From Pleurotus ostreatus/Saccharomyces cerevisiae fusant (lineage: Eukaryota; Opisthokonta): DNA of 64,000 nt. The stretch is from the NCBI GenBank assembly GCA_024196135.1, contig JAMQCK010000080.1:1-64000 (forward strand), written 5' to 3'. This document shows positions 11,728 to 25,477 of this stretch, in pieces (position 1 is the stretch's first letter; each line of letters begins with the position of its first letter). The translations under genes were made by a program, and so were the position numbers. The notes beneath the pieces were generated by a model. The model was not told the DNA's origin. It saw nothing but the letters and a program-made list of their open reading frames with translations, and did not search any database.

Positions 11728-14430
11728 TCATGCCCGCGAAACCGCGTACTCCGCCTTGAGGTCGTCTGCGAGCTTCTCCGCAATCGCGAAGCATGCACCG
11801 GCCTGGTCATCGTCAGTACTTCATGTCGGCGGATGCCAAACAAGAAGCGCGAGAGATCCACGACTCACCGTATGCCCGGAGGCGATGGTGGGGAATGCAC
11901 TCGCATCGCACACGCGCAGCCCGCGCACTCCATGCACGCGCAAGTTGTTGTCTAGTGCTCCGTCGGGGGCCATCCGGCAAGTGCATGCAGGGTGGTACAC
12001 GGTCTCGCAGCGCTGACGGATGACCTCGTCCAGCTCCTCGTCCGATAGCTCGTGCAGGCGATGGTCCAGGTCGGCGCGAGCGCATTCACCGTCGAGGGCA
12101 TCGGAGATTGGTGGTGTTTGGGCGACGCGTAGCAGAAGGCGCACGCCGCGACGGAGGGTGTGGACGTCTCGGGGGTATTTGAGATAGCTTGCCGCAGATG
12201 AATATCGTTAACCTATGCGATAGATACGTCGACCGACTGCCGCTCACTTGGGATTGACAACCGGGTAAGCCCACGGATCAGCAGACTGAAGGCGAATAGA
12301 GCCCGTACTACGCGGTCTGAGGTTAGATGTACGCGGGTCAGCCAATTCGTAGAGCGAATGCGAGAGTACAGCACATACCTCAATAGATAGCAGTGCACGC
12401 CATATGTATGCACATCGAACATCTCCTTGGCGTGCTGCTTGTACGCCAATGGCGTTGCAAAGTACTCGACGTCCGGTGCCCCCTTCTCCGAAAGCGCGTC
12501 ACCCAGCTTCTCCTTTGCATCCACAAATAGCTTCGGGTCATCCACACGAATAAAAGCGGCGCACTCGCCCATCTTTCAGGGATACGTCGTTCAGCATGTT
12601 GTTCTTTGCCGTGATTTACAGCAAGAGAAGACTCACGTTCGTCGCCATCGGCCCATCGCCGAACAAGGCGTACCTCACAGCGACAGGCAGCAGCTGGAAG
12701 ACCTCACCAACACTTGAAGGGAGGAAGTACTTGAGCGAGTCGTTCTTCTTTAGCTTGAAGTGCAGATCTAAGATGGGGTGGTCGACGAGACGGTCGCCGA
12801 TGGCAGGGAGATCGCGAACGACGGAGATGCCGTGTTCTGAGAGGTGTTCGGCAGGGCCGACACCGGACAGGAGGAGGATCTAGAAACCGTTGTCAGAAAT
12901 GATGATCATTGAGCGAAGGGGACACTCCTCGCGTACCTGCGGAGTCTGAACCGCGCCAGCGCTGGTGGGTGGAATTGAGATCTATTTCGTCGCAGGCAGA
13001 CAGCGTCACTTACGATAGGATAACTTCCCTCTTCGCGTGCGTACGGAATCGCGGTCCCTCCTTCGAGTATGCGAACTCAACCCCAGTCGCACGGGGCACG
13101 TCGGAGGTCTGGTCAAATAGGACCCTCGTCACCTGCGCATGAGTGACGACCTTCAGGTTCGGTCGAGCGAGCACTTCTGGCGTCAAGTATGCCGTTTCTG
13201 ACGAGACACGCTGCCGATTGTCGTCCACATAGGTCACTGATCCCGCCGACTCGTCAGATTCGCACAATCAGTTAGGATTTCGATAAACGCACTAAGCTGT
13301 GGTAGACATAACATACGTCAGTGAGCCGGGATCTCTTGTATGGGTACTTGCATGGACTCACCCTATTCACCCCTTCTGTGCCATTCGGTCCGTTGAAGTC
13401 AGGTGTGCGTGGGATGCCCGCGTTCACGCAAGACTCGACAAAGGCACCTGCCACCTCCGTGAAGGTGGTGAGATAGCCAACCCTGAGTGGTCCCGTCGCC
13501 CCACGGTACGAAAGATCGTGCGTCTTAAGGTACTGAGCGTCGGGCAGGCACTTCTCGAACTTGGCGAAGTATCTGAACAAAAGAATGGGTCGGTCAGAGG
13601 TCTCAATGAGAAGAGATAGAGAGCAGATGCAGTACCCACTTCCTGAAATTGCCCCAGGCCCAGGAATCGTCGCCAGTGATTCGCGCCCACTCGTCGAAGT
13701 CCTGCGGCGCGCCGTATTGGGCCATCATCGCATTGATAGCAGAGCCTACACCCATTTGCGCTCAGTGCTGGCACAACTCCTATACAGGACACTCACATCC
13801 CCCCAACAGTTTCGCTTGAATGAGGTGTCAGCCTCGTCAAAGCCGCTCATCATGTGAGTCAAGTACCTCTCGGCCAAAACTTGCTCACACCGCCTGCATA
13901 CGGTTGAGGAACGGTGTAGATCTGGTGGACGTGCTTTGGGTTCCGCCAAAGAAGCGAGTACGTTGACGGCCACCGAGAAAAAAGCAAAGCCTTCCCGCTA
14001 TCATCGCTCTTAGTGAGGCCTTGTCACACCAAGTCAGAAAGACGGCCTACCTCCCACCTGCCTCCAATACCAGTACGCGTACAGTGGGATCCTCACTCAA
14101 TCGTGAAGCTAGCACGCATCCAGACGTTCCTATCGTCACGTCAGTCACTTTGTGTCAGCTTCGGAATGGGAAAGGAATTCAAGTCTCACCTCCGCCCACG
14201 ATGATGAAGTCGTACTCGCCGAAGTCGATGGTTTCCTGGGTCTTGCGCGCCTTCCTCGCAGCAGAAGCAAGGTCCTCGACTCCCCTTTGGCGAGGTCGAC
14301 GCGCATAGTAGCCCAGTACGATGGAAAGCGCAGCCAAGGTCGCCGACGCCCACACCACGCGACCCCGCGACCGGCGCGCGAAGATGTCCAAAAGCGGACG
14401 AAGGCTCTCATGCAACCGACCCATCTCCAT
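11728..14430 (-). CDS. membrane-anchored GMC oxidoreductase (aryl-alcohol / choline dehydrogenase-like)
   Basis: AA3_2-type FAD oxidoreductase, probably acting on an alcohol and passing electrons to O2 or a quinone. Thirteen exons: 14190-14430, 14051-14129, 13867-13997, 13797-13814, 13640-13745, 13362-13572, 13014-13249, 12937-12961, 12637-12879, 12379-12572, 12248-12316, 11869-12187, 11728-11802; 648 residues. Residues about 25-45 form one transmembrane helix before the dinucleotide fold (YDFIIVGGGTSGCVLA). The GMC signature is KLLGGCSAINAM. Catalytic His about 583 lies in YHPACTC and His about 623 in SGHT. Exons of 18 and 25 nt are required to hold the frame. The intron before 13249 ends in GAG rather than CAG, so that junction is less sure. 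A truncated relative lies at 40.5-41.6 kb. Confidence 0.88.
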
Positions 14431-14507
14431 GATGTTTGTACTTAGAAGATGGCTGGGATGATGGACGGTGTGCAGGGGAACAAGAGGGCTGTCGTACGTC
14501 GACCTCA

Positions 14508-14517
14508 CATATATATG
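14508..14517 (-). promoter_or_regulatory. TATA-like element of the membrane-anchored GMC gene
   Basis: CATATATATG lies about 80 bp upstream of the chosen ATG (14430). It overlaps an in-frame upstream Met codon at 14508, which argues that the upstream codon is not the start. Confidence 0.4.
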
Positions 14518-14776
14518 TCGCGCGGGCCCCGCACCCTTCGGATCGTCGTGATTGGCCTATGTCACTTGACCACTTCAGACGGCAAGCCGGGCATCAGCCT
14601 TGCCGAGCACTGAACATCACACTTGGCGAAGTGCGAAGCCTTCGTGGGACCATCAGCTGGTTAGCAGCTGTCGAAGTTGGCCACAGGAGTCAATAGAAGG
14701 GGCGACGTCGCCGATAGTCATATCCCTTTCGTTGCGCGTATATTGACCTTGTCAAGACCTCTATTGTACAAAATAC

Positions 14777-16890
<2,114 letters not shown>

Positions 16891-16978
16891 GCCCACCGCG
16901 AGGGTCGAACTCGCAGCCTTCAGATTCCCGCCTGTGCAGATAAGAGTCTGACGCTCTATCCGATTGAGCTAGGCGGGC
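16891..16978 (-). tRNA. tRNA-Lys (anticodon CUU) with a 15-nt intron
   Basis: The minus strand reads GCCCGCC...GGTGGGC as a seven-pair acceptor stem with one G-T pair. The D arm (TAGCTCAATCGGATAGAGCG), anticodon stem CAGA/TCTG and T arm GCGAG-TTCGACC-CTCGC are standard. The loop is CTCTTAA once an intron at 16926-16940 is removed after position 37, leaving 73 nt and anticodon CTT. The intron position is the canonical one for nuclear tRNA introns. Confidence 0.92.
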
Positions 16979-17319
16979 TTGACATGACATGCGTCGCTTG
17001 GTGTGTGGATCCGCTGCCTCGGGAGTACGAGTCCGCTGGCTGCGAAAGTATCGTCCAGAAGCAAAGCTTGCAGTGTGCACGCCTAGGAAGGAGAGGGTAT
17101 GGAAGGCTTTGTCGTCAATCTTGGGACTTGCTTCAGGCGAGGAACAGATGGCATGGGTCCGGCTGGGCAAGGTCATTAAATACTGGTGATAAGAGTACAG
17201 CTGGACAGCAGGGTCAGCGCGTATTCGGAGGTTCACAGATCCATTACGCACCTGGTATAGTCCGAATGCAGTCCCCGTCCACGCTGTCCCTCTCACTCAA
17301 GCCTCCTGCGACGCAGACC
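16979..17319. other. intergenic region between tRNA-Lys and V-ATPase subunit e
   Basis: Only overlapping non-specific open frames are present. I see no gene or clear repeat. Confidence 0.4.
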
Positions 17320-17612
17320 TTATTGGTGCTGTACTGAAGTCAGCACCGCGCTTCTAAGCAGGACATGCCACGCACAAATCAAAGGGTGTAGCTGCGCCAT
17401 GTATGTGATCATCCACATGAGGTAGCAAGAAGCGAGCGCGAGCATGATGCTGGTGCGTACAACACTGGGCGGATCGTCAGCACTCGCGCAACGCTAGGGA
17501 AGGTCAGAAACACGGACACTTGTTGCGGGCCCTTTGGCGTAAAGAGCGCGGCGCATGCCATGAGCACCACGACGATAACGAGCCAGAATACGACGGGGAA
17601 GATGGAGGCCAT
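17320..17612 (-). CDS. VMA9: V-type H+-ATPase subunit e
   Basis: Small membrane subunit of the V0 sector of the vacuolar proton pump. Exons 17518-17612 and 17320-17464 give 79 residues. The protein starts MASIFPVVFWLVIVVVLMA, the first transmembrane helix typical of subunit e, and after the intron has a second helix (SIMLALASCYLMWMITY). Two hydrophobic helices and a size of 65-80 residues match the family. A further 45-nt GT-AG intron (17337-17381) may or may not be removed near the end; both readings use the same stop, giving 79 or 64 residues. The start was chosen because the family begins here; an in-frame Met 29 codons upstream would add a proline-rich extension. Confidence 0.88.
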
Positions 17613-17961
17613 GGTGGTCGGTGGAGAGCGCGGGGCGTGCGAACTCGTTGCCGGTGTGGATGTTCGGGCCGGATGCCCTCGCTGGACCCACAAGTTCAAC
17701 TTTGGCGCCAGTTGCGATACGTTCCGGTCGTTATGCTCTACGCATAGACCGACAATGATCCTGCAGGCGAAGACAGATGTTCTTAGGCATCACGAGAAGA
17801 ATGGACCCAAGGTCTCCTTCCAGGCAGTCCTCATTGACAAGCCTCAGCTTGCTTCAGCCCTCCGAGTTGCCCATCCATCGCAAGTAATGTCATGACGATA
17901 CCACTGTTTCTATGTTTTACCCATGTCTATGCAGTCAGTGTTACAATTTCTATGTTCCTTT

Positions 17962-20618
17962 TCAGAGCTTGATACCCAGCTCCTCCGCGATGATCAACGC
18001 CGACTTCTCCCCAATCGTCAACGCCGTGCTGTACGTGTTCGCGCCCACATTCGCCGGTGCGATGGAAAGCTGGAAGTGTCATTGGTATCGTGTCCCCTTC
18101 TTTGAGCGATGAGGGCACTCACATCGCAGACCTTCAGGTTCTTCGTTCCGTACACGTTCAACTTTGAGTCGACCACACCCCGCTTCTCCCGCGGCATCAT
18201 CGCGCACGTCCCGAGCTGTAGCTCCCAGTGAGCACCCCGAATCCCGTCTCTCGCACAGCCAAGCCACTCACCGAATGCCACGCCGTCTGCACAAAGTTGC
18301 GCACATAGCGCTCCACCTCCTTCTCGTCCTCGGCCGTGTACTCAATGTCCTTCGTATCAAGGGCAGCAGGACCCGAAGTCTCGCCCTTGCACTCCGCGGC
18401 GCTGCCCGCCTTGAACTGCGGGTTCGCCGGGAGGTACTCGCCGCGGAAGACGGGCATGCGGCGCGCGAGCTCGCGCGACTTTTTGTAGCCCCAGACGAGG
18501 GTGGCGACGTCGGCCTCACGCGCGTCGGTCAAGAACCCGGCGTCGAAGTCGTGGACGGCGTTCGCGTCGTCCTTGTCCGTGATGTGCACGCTGCCGCGCG
18601 AGACGGGGTATTGCTGTCAGACGTCCTTGTCAGCCACCTTTCTCCTCTTCAGCTTGACAGAGATACCCACAGTGTAGAAACCAACACTGTAGTACTTGCG
18701 CGCCGGCGCGACGGTGATGTCGCCGAGGAAACTGTGAAGTTATCAGTAAAGCATTTTCTTCGCAACGTCCAGAGTGATACTCACGCCGCGACCGCGCCGA
18801 TCCAGATGACCGGCTTATCCGGCGCGTTCTCGAAGTACGTCTTCCAACGCTCCTCGAAGGGCTTGCCCATCGCCTTGAGCTCGGCGGGCGTGGGGCGCAT
18901 CTTGATGCCGGCATCGATACCGCTAGAGGTACGAAGTCAGCTTCCTTCCGCGAGGTAAAAGAGGATACTCGATGAACATAGAAACTCACTTATGCGCTAT
19001 CAAGCCCTTGCCCTCCTCCGTCCAGACCTTGGCCCACTCTGCGCGTCGACGTCAGAGTATTTCCCGAGGGTTGGCAGCGGAAAGCACTCACTGTCGACCT
19101 CCTCCTTCTCCGCGCGGAAGAGCGCGTCCATCGTGTCCGCATCGTCCGCAGCATAGTAGGGGACGAAGACGACGTTGTGGTCTGCATTGCACGTGTGTTA
19201 GCCAGCGATTGAAAATTATGGAAACGTATTCTACTCACCCTGGTAGTTCTCCCCAACACCCGGAAGATCCACCTTCACATCGATGCCCAACGGCTTGAGG
19301 ATCGCCGGGTTGCCAACACCAGACCGCTCGAGGATAGTCGGCGAGCCAAAGGCACCGGCAGCGACGATCACAAGACGCTTGGCGTGCGCGGACTTGACCG
19401 TCTGGTCAGCGTTGGGACGCAGAACCGTGTCGTTGACGTATTCGACGCCGGTGGCCTTGTTGTCGCCACTGAGCAGGAGGTCAGTAAAGGTGTGGTGGGA
19501 GAAGAGGGAAGAGGAGGAAATAAAACGCACTCGAGGATGACCTTCTTCACGCGTTGACCGGTGATGATGACCAGGTTCTTGTTGTGCTCCTGGTTGTAGA
19601 TGTAGTGATGCGGCACGTCCGAGCGCTTGCCGGTCTTTTGGTCGATGAACTTGGCCCAGCGCTGTGAAGAAGCTCGTCAGCATCGAGTTCACAATGCACG
19701 CGATCAGGGTGCAATGTGACGACTCACCCCATAGCCATCGCACTTGTACAACCCGTTCACGTCGTCGATGGGCCCACGCTCCTTGTCGTAGGCGAGCGCC
19801 GTGTCCAAGAATTGCTTCCCGACATTCGTGTACATGCCGCCGTAGGAGACCTTGAGCGGGCCGTCGTAACCGTGCGTGGGCTGGTTTGGCTCTTCTTGGT
19901 AGGTTTCCATCTGAAAAGGGTTGGTGAGCACGCGGATTCCAAGAAAGCCGACACCGAATGTCGAACGCGCGTGGTTTACTCACCTTCTTGAGAAGAGGAA
20001 CCAAGTCCTTCGAGTGCCAACCCTTGTTACCGTACACCGTCTCCCAGTCGTCGAAGTCGGACGCGGCGGCGCGGTTGTACATGGTGACTGCAGAAGAAAT
20101 TCGTCAGCATGCCGTCTGCACCGCCAATGTCGAGGACGCTTGATAACGACCGGGAGGGGCGATGAGAAGGAGAAGTACAGACAGTTCACGGAACTCCCAC
20201 CGCCCAGGCAGCGACCCGAGGGCGTGATGATCGACCTGCCGCCGATGGTGGGCGAGGGCTTGCCGATGTTGAACGTCACGGTCTTGCTCGTCGGCGCGAG
20301 GTGGCTGAAGTAGCGGAAGGGCTGAATGTGCGCATCGAGGTCCTTGGTGTGCTCGCCAGCTTCCAAGATCTGGGTAGGTTGAGATCGTGAGCAGATTTTG
20401 TCGGGACGACGGGCAGAGCGGGGAGGTAGGTGGATGGGTAGGAGGGAAGGGGTTGCTCACGAGGATCTTCAGCGATGGGTCCGCAGCGGCGAGGCGGCCA
20501 GCCGCAACGCATGCCGCGCATCCTCCTGCGCAAGGTGGGTCAGCGATCAGGGTAGGTGGACGATGGTAAGATAGATCGACGCACCTCCAGCGAAGATGAT
20601 GTCAAACTGGTCAGCCAT
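17962..20618 (-). CDS. alcohol oxidase, GMC family (AA3_3-like)
   Basis: FAD-dependent oxidase of short-chain alcohols producing aldehyde and H2O2. Fourteen exons: 20585-20618, 20461-20525, 20183-20369, 19984-20087, 19728-19910, 19531-19661, 19239-19468, 19092-19181, 18990-19038, 18785-18922, 18671-18731, 18272-18613, 18123-18215, 17962-18069; 604 residues. The FAD fold starts [20 protein letters not shown], the signature is GGGSSVN, and the active-site His is about 537 in WHSLGTC with Asn about 576 in PANVGANT. Intron positions largely match the alcohol oxidase at 7.9-11 kb, showing common descent, but this copy lacks its insertion. It ends GIKL, which is not a convincing PTS1 signal. Confidence 0.93.
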
Positions 20619-20705
20619 TGGTCGGGTCGTAAAGCGCTATCAAAGGGCGGATGGAGGGACGAAAGGGGGTCGTGAATCAGGCGGACAAGCGAGTGAATAG
20701 GCTCC

Positions 20706-20713
20706 TTATATAA
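20706..20713 (-). promoter_or_regulatory. TATA box of the second alcohol oxidase
   Basis: TTATATAA, a self-complementary TATA element, lies about 90 bp upstream of the start ATG at 20618. Confidence 0.55.
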
Positions 20714-20876
20714 GTTCGAGCAGCCGACCAGGACGCGCGATTCGGAGGCTGGGAGATCGGTGATGGGGGGAGGACACGGGGTGACGACGAGGCACTAGCC
20801 ATAGCGGTGGTGATGTTCTGAATGAATACAAGACGCCCGGATGTGTGGGAAGGCCGAGGGTGTGGGTGCGCTATTC

Positions 20877-21428
20877 TCAGGAGGTCGCTGGGCCAGCGGG
20901 CGAGTCAGGGTGTGCCACGTCTTCTTGCTGCCTTGTTAGCCTGCGCACAATTACATTCATAGCGATTTTTAGGGTATTTTGCGCGAGCGACTGAGCCGCA
21001 GAGGACACGAAGATCAGCGTGAGGTTGGAGTTCTTGGCGAAGAAGATGAGGGTCCTTCACGATGAGATCGTTAGAACGCTTCGCGTTGTTCTGTTGCAGA
21101 TAGAGTAGACTTACTCCATATGCAGGAACCACGGCCAATTTGCGGCGTAGTGCATCCGCTGGTCAAGTGAGTGGCACAAATTCGAAGGGTGTCGACCACC
21201 CTCGGCTTTCCCCGATTGTGGGCGCTCCGCACCCTCGCCAGGAAGCCCAAGCCGGGAATTAGGGGTATTGTATAGGAAGGTACTCACCAGAGGACTGTAT
21301 TCGACCAGGCGCCTATGACCCTCGCGATCTTCGAAGCCCTGGCGCCACCCAGGGCTAACACATGATGAGGGAGCAGAATGCCGGCATCCACTGCTCCCAT
21401 TATGCTTCCACGTCAGTAGTATACACAC
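20877..21428 (-). CDS. tentative small gene, possible membrane protein
   Basis: Two downstream exons (21115-21158 and 20877-21054) join cleanly over a 60-nt intron containing a CTAAC branch-like site and read into a hydrophobic segment (TLIFFAKNSNLTLIFVSS) and a basic end. A third segment up to 21428 is open in the matching phase before GT at about 21287. I do not recognise the product. The 5' end is uncertain and the second acceptor is AAG, not CAG. It could be a short lineage-specific gene or the remains of a larger one. Confidence 0.3.
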
Positions 21429-21482
21429 GCTCAGGACCTACGAAGACCCGCCGCTGGTCCCGTCAATCCCTCCACCCGCGAA

Positions 21483-24057
21483 TCAGTCCTCCCAGCCCGC
21501 CATCTCCCGCTCGCGCTTGATCCTGCGGGCCTCCTTGCGCTCCATATCCGACATGCACGCCCACTCCGTAACCCCGCCATGCTCCTCGATCAGCTCCTCC
21601 TCCCACTTCTCCTCCCGCTCGAGCTCTTTCTTGGTCTTCTTCCTGGGTGGTGGCGGCGGGAGCGGTGGCGGCGGCGTGCGCCGATTGGGATGCAACGGGG
21701 CGATCTTGGACAGCGTGCGCTTCGACGCCTTGAGATAGGGCGAGTACGCGGTGCCCCCGAATGATGAGCGCGAAGGGAAGGGTGATCCCGACTGGGAGTT
21801 CACACGCTTGATGAGCTCGGACATGGGCGTCGACTTCGTGCGGGGCGCAATTGAGTACCGCGCGGTCAGGGTTGTGGGCTGCGCCTTCGCCTTGGGCGTC
21901 TCCATTGGCTTCTGAGGGGAGGCGGACGGAGACACTAATATGGGTGGCGGCTCAGGCGTGGTCTCGCGCGTCTTCGGCAATCCTTCCTGCTCTTCGCCAT
22001 CGAAGACGGGCCCCACATTCTCCTGTTACGGGCGTCAGTGGACGTCAGGAAACAGCATCAGCGAGGTGCATGCCTTGGGCAAATTCTCTTCTTGACCAGG
22101 TGGCTCTTCGCCGCCAACTTCAGGGTCTGGCGCATCTTCAGGGGGTGGCGAAGCGGCCTTCTTTCGACCCTTCTTGTTGCCCGTCGCCTTTGCCTTGCCC
22201 TTCCTGCCCTTTGCCGGAGGCGCGGCTTCCTCCTGAGGTGGGTCGACTGGCGCTGGCATGGGGACAGCGTCAGTTGGGCCTTCGTCATCGTCAGAGTCAA
22301 TCCTCGGTTTCTTCCGCTGACGAGGCGCGCGCTTAATGACCACGACGGGACCTTCGTCGTCCGTCAGGTCAGATAATTCCTTCTCGTCGATATGCGCCGC
22401 CTCCGCATCCCGTTTCTTCGAGTCGCGCCCTGCTATATGCGCTATCAGACTTGCAAAATAGAATAAAAATAAAAATATATGCGTACCACCGGGTTTCGGT
22501 ACCGCTGGTTCGTCAACAGACTTCGACGAAGAAGCAGAAGGCGTCGACCGACCGGGCTCATGCTGTGGTTGCGGCGCATCGCCAAGCTGCATACCCGCCC
22601 CAAGCTCATCGCCGGAGTCCTCTATCATCTCAGCGCTGATATGCTGCTCGACCGCCTTCGCCTTCCCTTTGCCCTTCCCCTTGGCCGGCGCCTTCTTCAG
22701 GGCCTTCTCCTTGTCGGCCGCCTTCGTGGGCTTCTCCTTGTCGCCTGCCTTCCCCTTCTCACCCGCCTTCCCCTTTTCGCCGGCCTTACTCTTCCGCGCC
22801 CTTGGCTTCTTCTTCTTCGCCTCCGACGCCTCGAAGTCGTCATCATCGCTATCCTGCGCTTTCTTCCTCGACTTCTTCGGCGGCTCCTCGATGAAGATCT
22901 CGAAGTCGTCGTCATCATCATCATCATCGGCATGAGCCGTCTTGCGCGATTTCTTCTTCGGCGGAAGGCCGTCCTCAGGAGCGGGCGGTGGACCATCCTC
23001 GATAGCATTCGCAGCGCCGTCCTCGATGGCAGGCGGCGTCGCTACCTTGCCCTTGGACGACAACGGCGTGGCGACCTTTCCAGCGCTAGCCCCCTCGGCG
23101 TCTGGCGGAGTAGGCGCCGCGAAGAACGTTGGCGGGGGCGGACCCACATCCGAAGGCGTACCAGCCAGCTCGTCCACCTCGGCGCGCCGTCGCTTCCCGA
23201 TAGACGACGCAGACGCCTGCGAGCCGGACGTCGCTGTCGCTGGCGGCGGGGGAAGAGTCTCTATGGGCGGCGGTTGCGATGTCAAGGGCTCCGTCGACAC
23301 CCAGGATGGCGAGGAGCGTGCAGCAAAGGTGGGATTCAAGTCAAGATGTGAAGAGGTCGGCTGTGGTATTTGAGGCTGCGGGGCAGTGCGGTGCTTGGTC
23401 GAGGTGGTCGACTTATTCGAAGCCATTGACTTATTCGAGGCCGACGACTTGTTGGAGGGAGTTGACTTATTGGAGCTGGACTTCGCCGGCTTCTTCGGTG
23501 GTAGGGTATCCAGCTCGTCCACCGAGTCGTCCGACAGATCGATGATCTCCCCAGCAAAGAGGGTATTCTGCGTGCGTGCAGCGTTTCGAGCGCGTGTTTT
23601 CGCGCGGTCTGCGATCGTCGTGGGGGTGCCAGAGAGGGAATCCATCGAAGTGCTGGCATTGAGACCAGTAATTGAGGTGTTATGTGAGATGGTGCTCGCG
23701 CTCGTGCTGGGAACTTGTTGTATGCTAGATGCCGCGGACGCGAGGGGCTTCTTGATCGGCTTTGGCTTGGGACGAGGGCGTGCAGCGGGAGGGGCTGTCG
23801 TAGTAGTGCTGATCGTAGATGTGTTCGTTGATGGTTTGGGCTTGTCCCCCGTTGGTTTAGAGAGTTCGATCACTGACTTGGGCGCGTGCCCCGCGGGGTT
23901 CGCCCCCGACACAGGAGGAGCGGCAAGAGGCTTGAGTTGTAAGGGATGGCCTACATCAGAGAGTACGTCAGCGAGGAGTGAGGTTATAGCACGAGCCAGA
24001 CGCACCATATTCCTGCTCATCCTCACTGTCAAGGACGACCTCATCGTTGTCTGACAT
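21483..24057 (-). CDS. large disordered nuclear protein, unknown function
   Basis: Four exons (24006-24057, 22487-23950, 22074-22432, 21483-22022) encode 804 residues. The protein is mostly Ser/Thr/Pro/Lys-rich and predicted disordered by composition. It has an acidic N-terminus, repeated SNKS units near residues 190-215, an eight-residue Asp run preceded by basic KKKSRK, repeated KAGEKG units, further SDDDD stretches, and a C-terminal segment with a poly-Pro run and a charged Lys/Glu-rich helix. Alternating acidic blocks and clustered basic signals suggest chromatin or nucleolar association, but no named domain is visible. The intron at 22023-22073 begins GC, not GT, and must be removed because it contains an in-frame stop. 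The 54-nt intron at 22433-22486 has no stop. Confidence 0.8.
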
Positions 24058-24943
24058 CTCGTTCAGTGTAAGGTATCGTTGAGGTGTGTTTGAATTCCGT
24101 TGAAGATGGGGGACCGGCAAAAGGTACTGCTCGAGGGGCGACAAACAGCAGGGTATGTTCAGCGATGATGATGGTTCAGGACAAGGCACACGAGACGCGT
24201 CCTTTGTTCGCGCACACGAGGCGACGCGTCAACGTGACTTGCATGTGATGTGACGTCACTGTGACACGAATTGACCAGGCAGCCGCTGCCAACGCTGACC
24301 AGGATATGGGCAATTCCGTTTGCCCATCCGAGATGGCCCGAAGACCCTTTGCCCTTCGCAATCTGATGTCTACAAACGTGGCACAGTCGACTGCGGACCT
24401 GAACGTGAACATCGAACATATGAAGAGGGATATGATGCTTGCAGCAGCAAGCTATGCAAGACTTGGGCTTGATTATTCATACATCTAGGATATGTGTAAC
24501 ATATGCGAGGATAGAAGGCGGGTTGTTAAATTTATGGCGGGACACATCGATAGCAGCATTGTAGAATAGCGAGACAATAAAATATACCAATCTGCGGGAT
24601 TGGAGGTGAACGACGGCGCGGCGTTTAGGAAGTCAAGCCCACGTACCAGATCAGACCAGGACGAACGACCGTCGCGAGGAACAGACGCGTGTCCAGGTCA
24701 GCAACGAAAGGAAGGTGAAGTACAGAATTGTTGAGTAAGAGGGATGCAAGTAGAGTACGTAGATGTGATGTTCTGCATGCGAGGGGGGATGGTCTATGAC
24801 AACGGCGAACAAAAAGAGGCATGGGCGGAGTCGGGGTATGCGGTGTGGGGAGCGCGCCGGGAACGTTCACGACGCGAGTCTGCGAGCTGGCAGTCAGCCG
24901 GAGCGCCGTCAAGCCCGGCCGAGCGACCGCCTCCGCACCTGGG
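24058..24943. other. intergenic region, no supportable gene
   Basis: This separates the nuclear-protein gene from the 3' end of the Nudix gene. A 75-codon plus-strand open frame (24261-24488) has no recognisable features. I see no repeat or RNA gene. Confidence 0.4.
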
Positions 24944-25477
24944 TCACCGCCTGGGCGGCGCGAGCGAGGAGAGCTGCAGGCCTTGGCTCAACTCCTTTTT
25001 CCATTCGAGCCGCCGGACCGCCTCGGCGTAGTCGACCCACTCGCGCTTGCGCTCCTTGCACTCGAGCCAGTCGGAGTCGAGCGTCGTGACGTCCAGCTCG
25101 TAGAAGTGGTACGTCGTGCTCTCGGTGGGGATTGTGATGACGAAGCGCGTGATCGTGCCGCGGACGCCAGCTGTTCGACCACAACAGAATGTTGCGTCAG
25201 GTGATGCGCGTACGGAGAGGATAAAGGGTAGGACCTTCTTCGAGGGCTTCCCGACTCGCTGCGTCCTCCAGCTTGAGATCCGACTGCTCCCATCCGCCCT
25301 TGGGTACTGGAGACGGAGAAGTCAGCGAGAGGGCGACTGTGCCAGCGCAAGCGAGTACTCACAAACCCAGTGATGTGGTCGCTTTCTGCTCGTGATAACC
25401 AGGACCTTCCCGGCTGCACGCGCAATGGGTATGGCGCAGCACACGACGCGGGGTGTCGTCCGCCCTTTCGATCCCAT
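24944..25477 (-). CDS. Nudix hydrolase, diphosphoinositol polyphosphate phosphohydrolase type
   Basis: Small Nudix enzyme expected to cleave diphosphoinositol polyphosphates and/or diadenosine polyphosphates (Aps1/DIPP family). Exons 25363-25477, 25235-25306 and 24944-25170 encode 137 residues. The Nudix box runs from KGGWE through REALEEAGV (about residues 42-65), with the catalytic Glu pair in REALEE. WVLPKGG before the box and FYELDV after it are typical of this subfamily. The start is the nearest ATG before the first conserved strand (RVVCCAIPI). An extra upstream coding exon cannot be excluded. The segment 25500-26100 has open frames on both strands but none I can support. Confidence 0.85.

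Noticed and set aside
14431..14508. Upstream in-frame Met for the membrane-anchored GMC protein
   Set aside because: It overlaps a TATA-like element and adds a non-conserved Ser/His/Pro stretch before the membrane anchor; the ATG at 14430 is the better start.
17613..17699. Upstream Met giving a 29-residue extension of V-ATPase subunit e
   Set aside because: The family begins directly with the first membrane helix; the extension is Pro/Thr/Arg-rich and typical of untranslated GC-rich DNA.
22479..23351. 290-codon plus-strand open frame rich in Leu and Arg
   Set aside because: It is the antisense shadow of the Lys/Ser/Asp-rich nuclear-protein exon; its composition follows directly from the real frame.
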